Origin: a virus
Virus record (IMG/VR): IMGVR_UViG_3300032236_000467
Location: 1-31,651 of that record
Direction: 5' to 3' (one strand)
Length of the DNA: 31,651 bases
The notes under the pieces were generated by a model. It was not told where the DNA came from. It made no database searches and saw only the letters and a program-made list of their open reading frames with translations. Made by a program: the position numbers and the translations under genes. Below are positions 19,064 through 27,705 of this stretch, one piece after another. Positions within the stretch are counted from its first letter, which is position 1. The number at the start of each line of letters is the position of its first letter.

Positions 19064-21450
19064 TGGCTGCTGGATCTCCCTATAATAATGTCGACAGTTC
19101 CATTTATTCTGGAACCTTGGACGGAAGCCGCGACGACGCCATGTCACAGGACGCGCAGAGCCAAGATGCCTTTGAACAGATTGAAGAAGCTCCTGAAAAC
19201 CAGCCCGATGCTGAAGACGGCATGGACGAGGACGAACTCGCGGCGCAGAACGTCTCCTTTGGGGCAAATCTTGCCGAATATATTCCAGACATGGTGCTGA
19301 ATAAGGTCGCCAAGGACCTAGATGACCTGATCACGGAAGATGATCGGAGCCGCGAAGAATGGAAAGACATGTACGAGAAGGGCATGGTCCTTCTCGGTCT
19401 GGGTTATGAAGAGCGTACAGAACCATTTGATGGTGCTACAGGTGTCACGCACCCAATCTTGAACGAGGCAGTGACCCAGTTCCAAGCTCAGGCGTATAAG
19501 GAACTCTTGCCACCGGGTGGTCCAGCTCGGACCGTGATCATTGGATCGTCTACTCCTGAAAAGGAAGCGCAGGCGGACCGTGTCAAGACCTATATGAACT
19601 ACCAAATCACCCAAGTTATGGAAGAATTTGATCCAGAATACGATCAAATGCTGTATTTTGTGGGTTATGGTGGCAGTGCATTCAAGAAAGTGTACTTTGA
19701 CGAGTACTTAGAGCGGGCAACAAGCCCTTATATCCTGCCAAAAGACTTCATTGTACCGTATGCAGCACGTGATTTGATGACGGCAGAACGGGCCACACAC
19801 GTCCTAAAATACTCCCCAAATGAGCTAAAAAGGCTCCAAGTTAGCGGTTTTTACCGCGATGTGGAGCTTGGAAAGCCTTATGCGGGCGGTAAAGACACAA
19901 TTCAAGATCGTGTAGACAGGATTCGCGGTGTTGAGATGCCCGTGGACCCAGAAGAGTATGTCGTGTACGAATGTCATTGCTACTTGGACCTCGAAGGGTT
20001 CGAGGACAAGGACGAAGACGGCAACGAGACGGGTTTACAGATCCCGTACATCGTGACGTTTGAAAAATCGTCTAATATCATCCTGTCAATCCGTCGCAAC
20101 TGGAAAGAGGGCGACCCAAAGAAGCGCAAGAAACAATATTTTGTACACTATAAATTCTTGCCGGGGATGGGATTCTATGGATTTGGACTCGTTCATCTTT
20201 TGGGTAATCTGTCTCGCGCTTCTACCTCTGTACTGCGTCAACTTGTGGATGCTGGCACCCTATCTAACCTTCCAGCGGGGTTCAAAGCCAGAGGTCTAAG
20301 GATCGAGGACCAAACTCCGATTCAACCGGGCGAGTGGCGCGATGTCGACGCACCGGGCGGTGATCTGGCCTCGAACCTCCTTCCTTTGCCATACAAGGAA
20401 CCATCGGCGACTTTGTTCCAGTTGCTGGGTTTCTGTATCGATGCGGCCCAGAAGTTCATCGGCACAACTGATTTAGGCATGGGCGACTCTAATACCGAGA
20501 TGCCTGTAGGCACGACCATCGCTGTTTTGGAGCGTGGTAGCCGTGTTATGTCAGCGGTCCACAAGCGGTTGCATTATGCCCAAGGTCAGGAGCTGAAGCT
20601 TCTTGCTGAAGTGTTTGCCGAGTCGCTTCCTCCTGTATATCCTTACGAGGTTCAGGGCGGCGATGCTTCGATCAAGCAGCAGGACTTTGATGGCAAGGTC
20701 GGCATTCTCCCTGTAAGCGACCCGAACATCTTCTCGATGACACAGCGGATTACGCTGGCCCAGCAGCAGTTGCAGATGGCGCAGCAATCTCCGCAGATGC
20801 ACAACATGTACGAGGCGTACCATCGGATGTACATGGCGCTCGGTGTTCACGACATCGATCTCGTACTGCCTCCACCGCCGACTCCTCAACCTCAGAGTCC
20901 GGCGCTGGAGAATGCCAAGTCGCTGACGATTCCGTCGGGTGGTCAGCCTTTGAAAGTGTTCCCGGACCAAGATCATTTGGCCCATATCCAAACGCATATG
21001 GCGTTCTTGAAACTGCCTTTGATCCAGACATCTCCGGCGGTGTATGGCGTTCTGTTGTCGCATATCCTCGAACATCTGTCCTTGGCTGCACAGCAGCAGG
21101 TTGTGTTGCAGATGCAGCAGCAGGGTATCAACATCCAGCTTCAACAGCATGAGATGGAGATCGAAGTAGCGAAGGCCGAGTCGCAGATGATGGCTGGCTT
21201 GATGCAGCAGCTTTCTCCTCCGCCTGCTGGCCCAGATCCGTTGATCCAGATTCAGCAGCAGGGTTTGCAGTTGAAGGCTCAAGAGTTGCAGCAGCGGGCA
21301 GAGGACCAACAACAGCGCACTCAACTCGATGCTCAGAAGCTGGCGCATAAGGTGGCGATAGATTCGCAGAGGGTTCAGTCTATGGAAGACGTGGCACAGC
21401 TTCGTGCTAATATCGCCATGGAACGTGTCAACGCGGCAAGGCAGAGGTAA
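19063..21450 (+). CDS. Portal protein
   Basis: 795 residues. The ATG overlaps the terL stop. Landmarks include RSREEWKDMYEKGM, RTEPFDGATGVTHPILNEAV, the conserved LLPPGGPARTVI segment, GYGGSAFKKVYFDEY and SPYILPKDFIVPYAARDL, typical of large portal proteins of podo- and siphoviruses. The last 180 residues are rich in Gln and helical (QQQLQMAQQSPQM and onward), forming the long C-terminal barrel/coiled part. It forms the dodecameric DNA gate at a capsid vertex and contacts the terminase. Confidence 0.93.
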   Translation: MAAGSPYNNVDSSIYSGTLDGSRDDAMSQDAQSQDAFEQIEEAPENQPDAEDGMDEDELAAQNVSFGANLAEYIPDMVLNKVAKDLDDLITEDDRSREEWKDMYEKGMVLLGLGYEERTEPFDGATGVTHPILNEAVTQFQAQAYKELLPPGGPARTVIIGSSTPEKEAQADRVKTYMNYQITQVMEEFDPEYDQMLYFVGYGGSAFKKVYFDEYLERATSPYILPKDFIVPYAARDLMTAERATHVLKYSPNELKRLQVSGFYRDVELGKPYAGGKDTIQDRVDRIRGVEMPVDPEEYVVYECHCYLDLEGFEDKDEDGNETGLQIPYIVTFEKSSNIILSIRRNWKEGDPKKRKKQYFVHYKFLPGMGFYGFGLVHLLGNLSRASTSVLRQLVDAGTLSNLPAGFKARGLRIEDQTPIQPGEWRDVDAPGGDLASNLLPLPYKEPSATLFQLLGFCIDAAQKFIGTTDLGMGDSNTEMPVGTTIAVLERGSRVMSAVHKRLHYAQGQELKLLAEVFAESLPPVYPYEVQGGDASIKQQDFDGKVGILPVSDPNIFSMTQRITLAQQQLQMAQQSPQMHNMYEAYHRMYMALGVHDIDLVLPPPPTPQPQSPALENAKSLTIPSGGQPLKVFPDQDHLAHIQTHMAFLKLPLIQTSPAVYGVLLSHILEHLSLAAQQQVVLQMQQQGINIQLQQHEMEIEVAKAESQMMAGLMQQLSPPPAGPDPLIQIQQQGLQLKAQELQQRAEDQQQRTQLDAQKLAHKVAIDSQRVQSMEDVAQLRANIAMERVNAARQR

Positions 21451-21453
21451 GCT

Positions 21454-23538
21454 ATGTCTGATGAAGGTGATAGTGTCCGTGCTGGCGATACTGCCGGATT
21501 TGGCACGGGAGGCGGTGGTGGTTACGGAACAACTTCTAGTGGCGACCCCGCTGGGGGTGGTGCTAGTGACACCAGAGGTAGCAGGGGTGGTGGAACCCCG
21601 TCACAAACATTAAATGCTGTATCCCCTGCAACAGAAGTAGCTCCTGTATCAACCCCTACAAATAATAGCTACCTGCCAATCAACCCATCAAACCCCGGCC
21701 TGTTACCGGGGGGTGATATAACAAGTTATAGCCCTGCAAATGTCCCATACTTTGCATCGATTGGCGTTCCGACGATTGTGTTGGGAGCAAGTGCTAAAGC
21801 TCCTTCGTCCCTTAGCTTTGCTGGAACTACCCCATCTGCATACAACCTTAACCCAAATCCGACCGGATATATTCCCGGTTATACCGATATGGGCTTGGGT
21901 ACAGGCATCCCTTCTATTGTAACGAAGAACGCTACCTATGGCGTGGGGGCATTGACCCCTACCGTTACGAACGTTCCTTTGATGTCTTCTGGAACATTCT
22001 CCGGCCCTAAAGGCGCGTTGCCTATGACGAACCAAGAACGGTTCGCAGGGTACACTGCTGCGGGTGCAGGTGGTTCTGATTTTTCTGATCTAGAAAAGGC
22101 AGGTAATTTACCTAGTGGGACGATGGGCAAGATCATGGGTGTTGAAAGCACCTATGGCACGAACCCTAAAGCTTTTAATCTAACCAGCGGCCCGTCTGGT
22201 ATTTTCCAGATGTCCAAGGACATAGGTGAGAAGTACGGCATCGTCGGACCGGGTTACGACCTCCGTAATGACCCTGTAGCAGCGCCACAGGCTGCGGCGG
22301 CGTATGCAGCGGACATTGCCAAGCAATTGGCAGGGAATATCGGTCGTCAGCCAACGGCAGGTGAAGTAGGTCTGGGCTACAACCAAGGCGCGGCGGGTGC
22401 GGCTGCATTGCTTAATAACCCCAATGCTTCCGCAGCAGAGGCTTTAGCTCCGGCGTATAAAGGTAGTATTGATGCGGCTGCACGGGCTATTCGGAACAAT
22501 GGCGGAGATCCAAACGCTCCGGCCAGCCAGTTCACGGACAAGATAACCCAAGCCTATCAAAATACTCCGGCCAGCTCTCCTACTTTAGTAGCAAGCCTCC
22601 AGAACCTTGCAACGGGTGTTGGCTCGGCAGTCAGTAACCTTGCTTCGGCAGCGGCGTCTGCTCCGGGTAACTTTGCCAACACGCTTCAGTCGATCTTGGA
22701 TAGCGGCAAGACAACGGCTGCTCCTAATCTTGAAGCAGGAAACTTGGCTGATCGCCCTGCGGCAGGCGCTGTACCAGCATCGTTTGCTAGTGAAGAGCGT
22801 GGCTTTGCAGTACCGGGAGGAGAGACCATCCCAGCCAATACGGTTGGTGGCGCACCCGGCGGTAATCCTAATGCTGCGGATATTACTCCTAGCGGTGAGA
22901 TCGATTGGTCCAAGGGCAACCTTCCGTACATAGATAACACTAAGGCTAAAGAGGATCTGTATAGTCAGCCAAATCCTTTCTTCCCCGGGCAAGACGTAGC
23001 TAATTCCGTGTCAGGTGACACGCCGGAAACCTACGCTCAGAAGTTTACAAATGGTGACGTGTCTCAAGTTCAGTCCCGGATATCCTATGTCAACGGGGTT
23101 CCGCAGGTTGAATTCTTCTCCAAGGGTTTGGATCAGGTAGCTGGAGAGATGGTCAGCGGGATCATGTCCGTTCCCGGCGCTCTTGTTAATGCAGCAGGGA
23201 ATATCTTTAATCCGACGCCTTCGGACACGGCAAAGGCTGCTCAAAAATCTCCTGAAACTTTCTCAGATTGGCTTTCTGGTTTGTTGGGTAATCAAACGCA
23301 ACCAACACCTAGCTCCACTGTTTCTGCAAGCCGTGGCAATCAACCTAACTTTGGTGGCTCATTGCCTGTGGCACAAGCTCCTGCCACCGTGGCAGCAGCA
23401 GATACTATCCCTGTGACACAAAATAATGTAAATACTACAGGGATGAATCTTGCTCGTCGGCCTTATGTGGGAAATCCCACCGTAGCTACTAGCAGTGTCG
23501 CCTATCCTAACTACCAGCCTTCAAGCCGATTCACATAA
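21454..23538 (+). CDS. Virion protein with lytic transglycosylase domain
   Basis: 694 residues. The N-terminal 200 residues are Gly/Ser/Pro-rich and low complexity. Residues about 205-330 form an SLT-like domain: catalytic-type E231 in GVESTYGTNP, GIFQMSKD (249-256) and GYNQGAAGAAALL (308-320). The remainder is Ala/Gly-rich and probably structural. Position between portal and scaffold suggests an internal or ejected protein that cuts peptidoglycan during DNA entry. The low-complexity arms are unusual for a soluble lysozyme and support a virion role. Confidence 0.85.
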   Translation: MSDEGDSVRAGDTAGFGTGGGGGYGTTSSGDPAGGGASDTRGSRGGGTPSQTLNAVSPATEVAPVSTPTNNSYLPINPSNPGLLPGGDITSYSPANVPYFASIGVPTIVLGASAKAPSSLSFAGTTPSAYNLNPNPTGYIPGYTDMGLGTGIPSIVTKNATYGVGALTPTVTNVPLMSSGTFSGPKGALPMTNQERFAGYTAAGAGGSDFSDLEKAGNLPSGTMGKIMGVESTYGTNPKAFNLTSGPSGIFQMSKDIGEKYGIVGPGYDLRNDPVAAPQAAAAYAADIAKQLAGNIGRQPTAGEVGLGYNQGAAGAAALLNNPNASAAEALAPAYKGSIDAAARAIRNNGGDPNAPASQFTDKITQAYQNTPASSPTLVASLQNLATGVGSAVSNLASAAASAPGNFANTLQSILDSGKTTAAPNLEAGNLADRPAAGAVPASFASEERGFAVPGGETIPANTVGGAPGGNPNAADITPSGEIDWSKGNLPYIDNTKAKEDLYSQPNPFFPGQDVANSVSGDTPETYAQKFTNGDVSQVQSRISYVNGVPQVEFFSKGLDQVAGEMVSGIMSVPGALVNAAGNIFNPTPSDTAKAAQKSPETFSDWLSGLLGNQTQPTPSSTVSASRGNQPNFGGSLPVAQAPATVAAADTIPVTQNNVNTTGMNLARRPYVGNPTVATSSVAYPNYQPSSRFT

Positions 23539-23548
23539 GGAGTTCTAA

Positions 23549-23740
23549 ATGGCCTACCCAATCCCACGCGATAAAACGATCACCCCAAAGGTCGAGACCT
23601 CGATGAGCGTTCAGAGCCAAGGCACTGTTCCATACAAGGATATGAAAGAGGTCCCAGTTCCTCCAGCCCCTTCAAAAAATGACATGGAAGCTCGCGGCTT
23701 TGGCCTGATGATGCGTTCGCAAATGTACAAGGTCCGCTAA
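23549..23740 (+). CDS. Hypothetical small protein
   Basis: 63 residues beginning MAYPIPRDKTITPKVETS, with PVPPAPSKNDMEARGFGLMMR in the middle. AAGGAG lies before the ATG; its TAA overlaps the next ATG. Short, basic and proline-rich. No family recognised. Position suggests a head-associated accessory. Confidence 0.75.
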   Translation: MAYPIPRDKTITPKVETSMSVQSQGTVPYKDMKEVPVPPAPSKNDMEARGFGLMMRSQMYKVR

Positions 23741-23979
23741 TGGCCGAGCGTAAGAAAGGTCCTAACCTTTCTGTAGGCCGTGGCGAGAAGCTCTCTGTCA
23801 AAGAAGGCAGCGGGCTGACGGCGAAAGGCCGTGCCAAATACAACCGCGCTACAGGCAGCAACCTGAAAGCCCCGACCAAGGATACCAAGAATCCTCGGCA
23901 CAAATCTTTCTGCGCTCGCTCGAAGAGCTGGACGGGAGAACGGGGTAAAGCAGCTAGGGCGCGGTGGGGCTGTAAATAA
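23740..23979 (+). CDS. DUF6321-like basic phage protein
   Basis: 79 residues, strongly basic. The segment GLTAKGRAKYNRATGSNLKAP, then PRHKSFCARSKSW and an arginine-rich end, matches the recurrent 'GLTAKGR.KYN..TG..LK.P......SFCARS' phage protein of unknown role. The charge suggests DNA contact inside the head. Overlaps both neighbours by one base. Confidence 0.83.
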   Translation: MAERKKGPNLSVGRGEKLSVKEGSGLTAKGRAKYNRATGSNLKAPTKDTKNPRHKSFCARSKSWTGERGKAARARWGCK

Positions 23980-24446
23980 TGGACCCCATTACCCTTATTG
24001 CTGGTGCCACGGCGATCTATAATTCAATCAAGTCGGCGGTTGACGCAGGCCAAGATGTTATGGATACGGCGGAAAAGGTCAGTAACCTTTTTGCAAAGGT
24101 CGGCCAGATCGTAACACTGGCTTCATCCCCTCGTAAGAAGGGGATGTTTCAATCTCAGGCAGAGTTCGAGGCTCAGGCCATTAAGATTTATACGGCCAAA
24201 CAAAAAGCCTTGGAGATGCAACAGAATGTCAAGAACTTGTTTGTTTCCCAATACGGGAAGGCTGCATGGGAAGGCATTCAAAGACAGGTGATTGAGATGC
24301 GTAAAGAAGCAGCGCGGCAGGCGGCGGCGGAACTTAAACAGCAAGAAGAGAACCGCAAAGACCTTATTTTTGTATCCAGCATTGTGTTCTTTCTCTTGGT
24401 GGGCATGGCCGCAATCGGCATAACCCTGATGTTGACGGTGAAATAA
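23979..24446 (+). CDS. Protein with helical body and C-terminal TM segment
   Basis: 155 residues. Helical, coiled-coil-like body (AEFEAQAIKIYTAKQKALEMQQ, IEMRKEAARQAAAELKQQEE), then one clear TM helix (about 128-150) and a short tail. The plan (cytoplasmic coiled coil, then TM) could fit a lysis accessory acting with the holin gene directly after it, but no signal peptide or lipobox is seen. Otherwise unknown. Confidence 0.75.
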   Translation: MDPITLIAGATAIYNSIKSAVDAGQDVMDTAEKVSNLFAKVGQIVTLASSPRKKGMFQSQAEFEAQAIKIYTAKQKALEMQQNVKNLFVSQYGKAAWEGIQRQVIEMRKEAARQAAAELKQQEENRKDLIFVSSIVFFLLVGMAAIGITLMLTVK

Positions 24447-24971
24447 ATGGATCTTTTGAAGACTTTTGGACCATTGATTGGTCAGGTTGCGCCTACGATT
24501 GCTACGGCGCTTGGTGGCCCCATCGCTGGAATGGCGGTACGGGCTTTGTCCAGCGCGTTGCTAGGACATGAAAACGGTAGCGAAGACGACATCTCCGCCG
24601 CCTTGGCTTCTGCCACACCGGAACAGTTGGCCTCGATCAAGCGGATTGAGAACGACTTCAAGGTTCAGATGAAGTCTTTGGACATTGATCTGGTCAAGAT
24701 TTCGGCAGACGACCGTAAATCTGCCCGTGACATGCAGATCAGCACCCATTCTTATATCCCATCCATCTTAGCCACAATTGTTATTGGCGGGTTTGGAATC
24801 ATCACCGCGATGAAAGTGCTAGGTATTTCAATGTCTTCTGATCCTACCGTACAGGATTTGCTGACTACCTTGCGTGACGGTGTGATTTTAGTCCTATCTT
24901 TTTACTTCGGTTCGTCTAGTAACTCTCGTGACAAGGATACAATGCTGTATAATTCCACCCCGAAAGAATAA
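24447..24971 (+). CDS. Holin of the 3TM (GTA-holin) type
   Basis: 174 residues. N-terminal hydrophobic/amphipathic segment (MDLLKTFGPLIGQVAPTIAT, 1-38), a charged linker with IENDFKVQMKSLDID and ADDRKSARDMQ, then TM (103-126) and a second TM (143-155) before a polar tail SSSNSRDKDTML. This is the layout of the holin 3TM family (PF11351), including DR.SAR.M and FGSS. It would form the membrane lesion for lysis. A second holin candidate lies at 30083-30274. Confidence 0.85.
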   Translation: MDLLKTFGPLIGQVAPTIATALGGPIAGMAVRALSSALLGHENGSEDDISAALASATPEQLASIKRIENDFKVQMKSLDIDLVKISADDRKSARDMQISTHSYIPSILATIVIGGFGIITAMKVLGISMSSDPTVQDLLTTLRDGVILVLSFYFGSSSNSRDKDTMLYNSTPKE

Positions 24972-24981
24972 GGGATAACCT

Positions 24982-25206
24982 GTGGACGCACTTTACTTTG
25001 CTGAAAGTACGCTTAAATTCATCCGTGAAAGGATTAAAGTCCTTAAGGAACAGATAACAGAGGGTTCTGTTCCTGACTTCAATGCTTACCAGAAGCTTCG
25101 CGCTCAGTACGAAGCTTGGGTTAGTATGGAAGAACATATTATCTCTCTGCTAAAAAGGAATGGTTTTGAAGATGAGCAGCCTAATTCTGCCCGACCACGT
25201 AGCTAA
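24982..25206 (+). CDS. Hypothetical helical protein (GTG start)
   Basis: 74 residues from GTG 24982, with TAAGGG upstream. Helical (STLKFIRERIKVLKEQITEG) with a central 'DFNAYQKLRAQYEAW' helix. Similar short proteins sit between holin and GroES-like genes in related phages, as I recall. Role unknown. Its 3' end overlaps the GroES-like gene. Confidence 0.75.
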   Translation: MDALYFAESTLKFIRERIKVLKEQITEGSVPDFNAYQKLRAQYEAWVSMEEHIISLLKRNGFEDEQPNSARPRS

Positions 25207-25705
25207 AGCCGCAGAGGCAAAAAAAGCTAAGGATCTTTTAGAGAAGATCAAATCCAAAAATAAGAAGCAAGAAGAACCGACCGAAGAAGCCAGCAAGGCC
25301 ATCGACATCACATCTGCCTATGTCACAGAGGCAGAGCGTGTCATGGACCCGACAAAACTTCCTGAATCGGCTCTTCAGCGTATGCCACAGCCTACGGGCT
25401 GGCGCATTTTGATTCTGCCATATCGTGGCAGTGGTAAGACCAAGGGCGGTATTTTGATGGCAGACGAGACGATTGAGCGCAACTCAGTCGCCACGGTTGT
25501 TGGATATGTACTCGCTGTTGGACCAGAAGCGTATGCTGATAAGACCAAATTTGCCACAGGCCCTTGGTGTAAGAAGGGTGATTGGGTGATGATTGGTCGT
25601 TATGCGGGCGCTCGCTTCAGGATCGAAGGCGGTGAAGTTCGCATCATTAATGATGACGAAGTCATTGCCACAATTTTGGACCCCGCCGATGTCCTCAATG
25701 TCTGA
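25172..25705 (+). CDS. Phage GroES-like co-chaperonin
   Basis: 177 residues from ATG 25172 (ATG 25160 is possible). A helical, charged N-terminal extension of about 70 residues precedes a Cpn10 domain: WRILILPYRG, mobile loop KTKGGILMADE, ATVVGYVLAVGPEAY, CKKGDWVMIGRYAGARF, VRIINDDEVIATI. GroES caps GroEL; phage versions such as T4 gp31 adapt host GroEL to fold large capsid proteins. It sits four genes before the major capsid gene, consistent with that role. No groEL is visible. The N-terminal extension is longer than the usual approximately 95-residue GroES. Confidence 0.88.
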   Translation: MSSLILPDHVAKAAEAKKAKDLLEKIKSKNKKQEEPTEEASKAIDITSAYVTEAERVMDPTKLPESALQRMPQPTGWRILILPYRGSGKTKGGILMADETIERNSVATVVGYVLAVGPEAYADKTKFATGPWCKKGDWVMIGRYAGARFRIEGGEVRIINDDEVIATILDPADVLNV

Positions 25706-25730
25706 GGACAGGCGCGTCATGGAGTAACCC

Positions 25731-26603
25731 ATGCTTGACGAAGACGATAAGAAAGAGGACGTTGTCGAGGACAACGACCTTGAAATATCTAATGATGACA
25801 AAGAGTTAGCTGATGGCGGCGAAGTAGCTAAGGCCGCAGACAGCGAAGATGACGACCTTGCAACGTATAGTGAGGGCGTCAAGAAGAGAATCAACAAGCT
25901 AACCTATAAGACCCGCGAAGCAGAACGCCGTGAGCAGGAAGCTCTGGAGTATGCTCGTGCGGTTAAGGCTGAACTTGATACAATCAAGAAGCGGGAAACA
26001 ACTCTCAGCAAAAGCTTTGAAACTGAAGCTGAGACCCGTCTTCAGACCCAAGAACGGCTTTTCCGGGATCAACTTCGCACTGCGATTGATACTGGTGATG
26101 TGGATAAACAAGTTGAGATTCAGTCAAGTCTCAGCCAGTTAGCCTCTGAAAAGGAACGCCTCCGTAATTATAAAGCGTACCGTCAGGAAGAGGATTCACG
26201 TCCTGTTACCCCACCTCCTCCACCCCCACAGCAGCGGGTTGTTCCAGACCAGAAGGCTCAAAACTGGGCCGAACGCAATACTTGGTTTGGTGCAGACCGT
26301 GTCATGACAGCGGCAGCATATGCCATTCATGACGACCTTCTCGGCGAGGGGTTCAATGCTTCTGGGGATGCTTATTATCGGGAATTGGATAAGCGCATCC
26401 GGGACGAGTTCCCACAGAAGTTCAAACCAGTAGAGACCAAAAAACCATCATCAACTGTAGCTTCAGGCCGTCCTGCACAGGTCAAGAAGTCATCTGGTGA
26501 CACGGAATTGACTGACACGCAAAAAGTAATTGCGCGTCGTCTCGGTGTCAGTTATGATGACTACAAACGGCAACTGAAGCTCGTACAGGAAAGGGCCGAC
26601 TAA
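25731..26603 (+). CDS. Capsid scaffolding protein
   Basis: 290 residues, acidic N-terminus (DEDDKKEDVVEDNDLE), a long coiled coil (about 50-150: KLTYKTREAERREQEALEYA and onward), a proline run (TPPPPPPQQR) and a C-terminal helical, basic region (TQKVIARRLGVSYDDYKRQL). This composition and the position before the capsid genes are typical of scaffolding proteins that guide procapsid assembly and then leave. GGAG precedes the ATG. Confidence 0.85.
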   Translation: MLDEDDKKEDVVEDNDLEISNDDKELADGGEVAKAADSEDDDLATYSEGVKKRINKLTYKTREAERREQEALEYARAVKAELDTIKKRETTLSKSFETEAETRLQTQERLFRDQLRTAIDTGDVDKQVEIQSSLSQLASEKERLRNYKAYRQEEDSRPVTPPPPPPQQRVVPDQKAQNWAERNTWFGADRVMTAAAYAIHDDLLGEGFNASGDAYYRELDKRIRDEFPQKFKPVETKKPSSTVASGRPAQVKKSSGDTELTDTQKVIARRLGVSYDDYKRQLKLVQERAD

Positions 26604-27055
26604 TGGCTAAACCTACACGCGCTGAAGAGACCCGCACCAAGACAACCAGACCTTCGGTCTGGAAGCCCCCGTCCACCTTGGACGCACCCCCTGCTCCAGA
26701 GGGTTTTGCACACCGTTGGCTCCGCACGGAGATCAATGGTCTCGACGACCGGAAGAATCTTACCGCCAGATTACGCGAAGGCTATGAACTTGTTCGCGCC
26801 GATGAATACCCAGATTGGGACCTGCCATCGATTCAAGACGGCAAACATGCCGGAGTGATTGCAGTTGGGGGCCTTGTTCTTGGGCGTATTCCAATCGATC
26901 TCGCCAGACAGCGTGATGAATACTACCGCCAGCAGGCTAATAACCAGCAGGAAGCAGTAGACAACGATTTCATGCGAGAGAACAACCCAACCATGCCGAT
27001 TCAGAAACCTGAGCGGCAATCCCGTGTAACATTTGGCGGCTCTAGGGCTGGCTAA
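26603..27055 (+). CDS. Hypothetical head-region protein
   Basis: 150 residues. Basic, Pro-rich start (RTKTTRPSVWKPPSTLDAPP), then EGFAHRWLRTEINGLDD, RLREGYELVRADEYP and GVIAVGGLVLGRIPIDLARQRDEYY. This recurrent protein between scaffold and capsid genes has a small beta domain and a charged tail. It may be a capsid accessory. The ATG overlaps the scaffold stop. Confidence 0.8.
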   Translation: MAKPTRAEETRTKTTRPSVWKPPSTLDAPPAPEGFAHRWLRTEINGLDDRKNLTARLREGYELVRADEYPDWDLPSIQDGKHAGVIAVGGLVLGRIPIDLARQRDEYYRQQANNQQEAVDNDFMRENNPTMPIQKPERQSRVTFGGSRAG

Positions 27056-27072
27056 TTAAAAGGATCTAAGCA

Positions 27073-27690
27073 ATGGCAAATACTAATGCCGCGTTTGGCT
27101 TGAAGCCATATCGTATGCTTGGAAGTGGTGCCAACACCAATGGCGACGTAGTCTACAACATTCAGACTGGTTCGACCGCTGGTACGTCCAACTTGATCTA
27201 TCAGGGTTCCCCTGTGATTCCGTTGGCAAATGGCATGATCGATATCGTCGGCTCTGCTGCTGGCGGTACGGTTCCACTTCTCGGCGTTTTCCTCGGTTGC
27301 AACTACATCGACTTACTTGGTAAGCCACGTTTCGCGCCATATTGGCCCGGTACGTCTGCGGTTAAGGCAAACACGCTTGCTACGGCAATCGTTTCTGCTC
27401 ACCCTGATCAGGCTTTCTCCATCAATAGCGATGCAGCTAACCCTGATGCAAACATTCACGCTAACGCAAACTTCTCGACGGCAACGTCCGGCAGCACGAC
27501 TTCCGGTCTTTCTTCGGCGCAGCTTGCGGTTTCGACTGTTAATACGACCAATACCCTGAACATGCGTATCCTCGGCTTCCAAGACACACCGAACGACGCA
27601 GATCCAACGGTTGCTGGCCGCATTGCTATCGTAATGCTTAACAACCACTTCTACCGCTACGGTGCCAACGGCACTGGCGCTGGCGTCTAA
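27073..27690 (+). CDS. Structural protein, capsid decoration-like
   Basis: 205 residues, Thr/Ser/Ala/Asn-rich beta protein starting MANTNAAFGLKPYRMLG and ending NNHFYRYGANGTGAGV. AAAGGA precedes the ATG. Two residues of its plan (PLLGVFLGCNYID, GFQDTPNDADPT) recur in uncharacterised phage structural proteins placed just before the major capsid gene. Probably a decoration or minor head protein. Confidence 0.8.
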   Translation: MANTNAAFGLKPYRMLGSGANTNGDVVYNIQTGSTAGTSNLIYQGSPVIPLANGMIDIVGSAAGGTVPLLGVFLGCNYIDLLGKPRFAPYWPGTSAVKANTLATAIVSAHPDQAFSINSDAANPDANIHANANFSTATSGSTTSGLSSAQLAVSTVNTTNTLNMRILGFQDTPNDADPTVAGRIAIVMLNNHFYRYGANGTGAGV

Positions 27691-27705
27691 GGGGAGTATT
27701 GAACA

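Noticed and set aside
20551-21348. Minus-strand frame of 265 codons opposite the portal end
   Set aside because: Leu/Arg/His-rich product produced by the complement of the Gln-rich CAG/CAA coding stretch in the portal gene.
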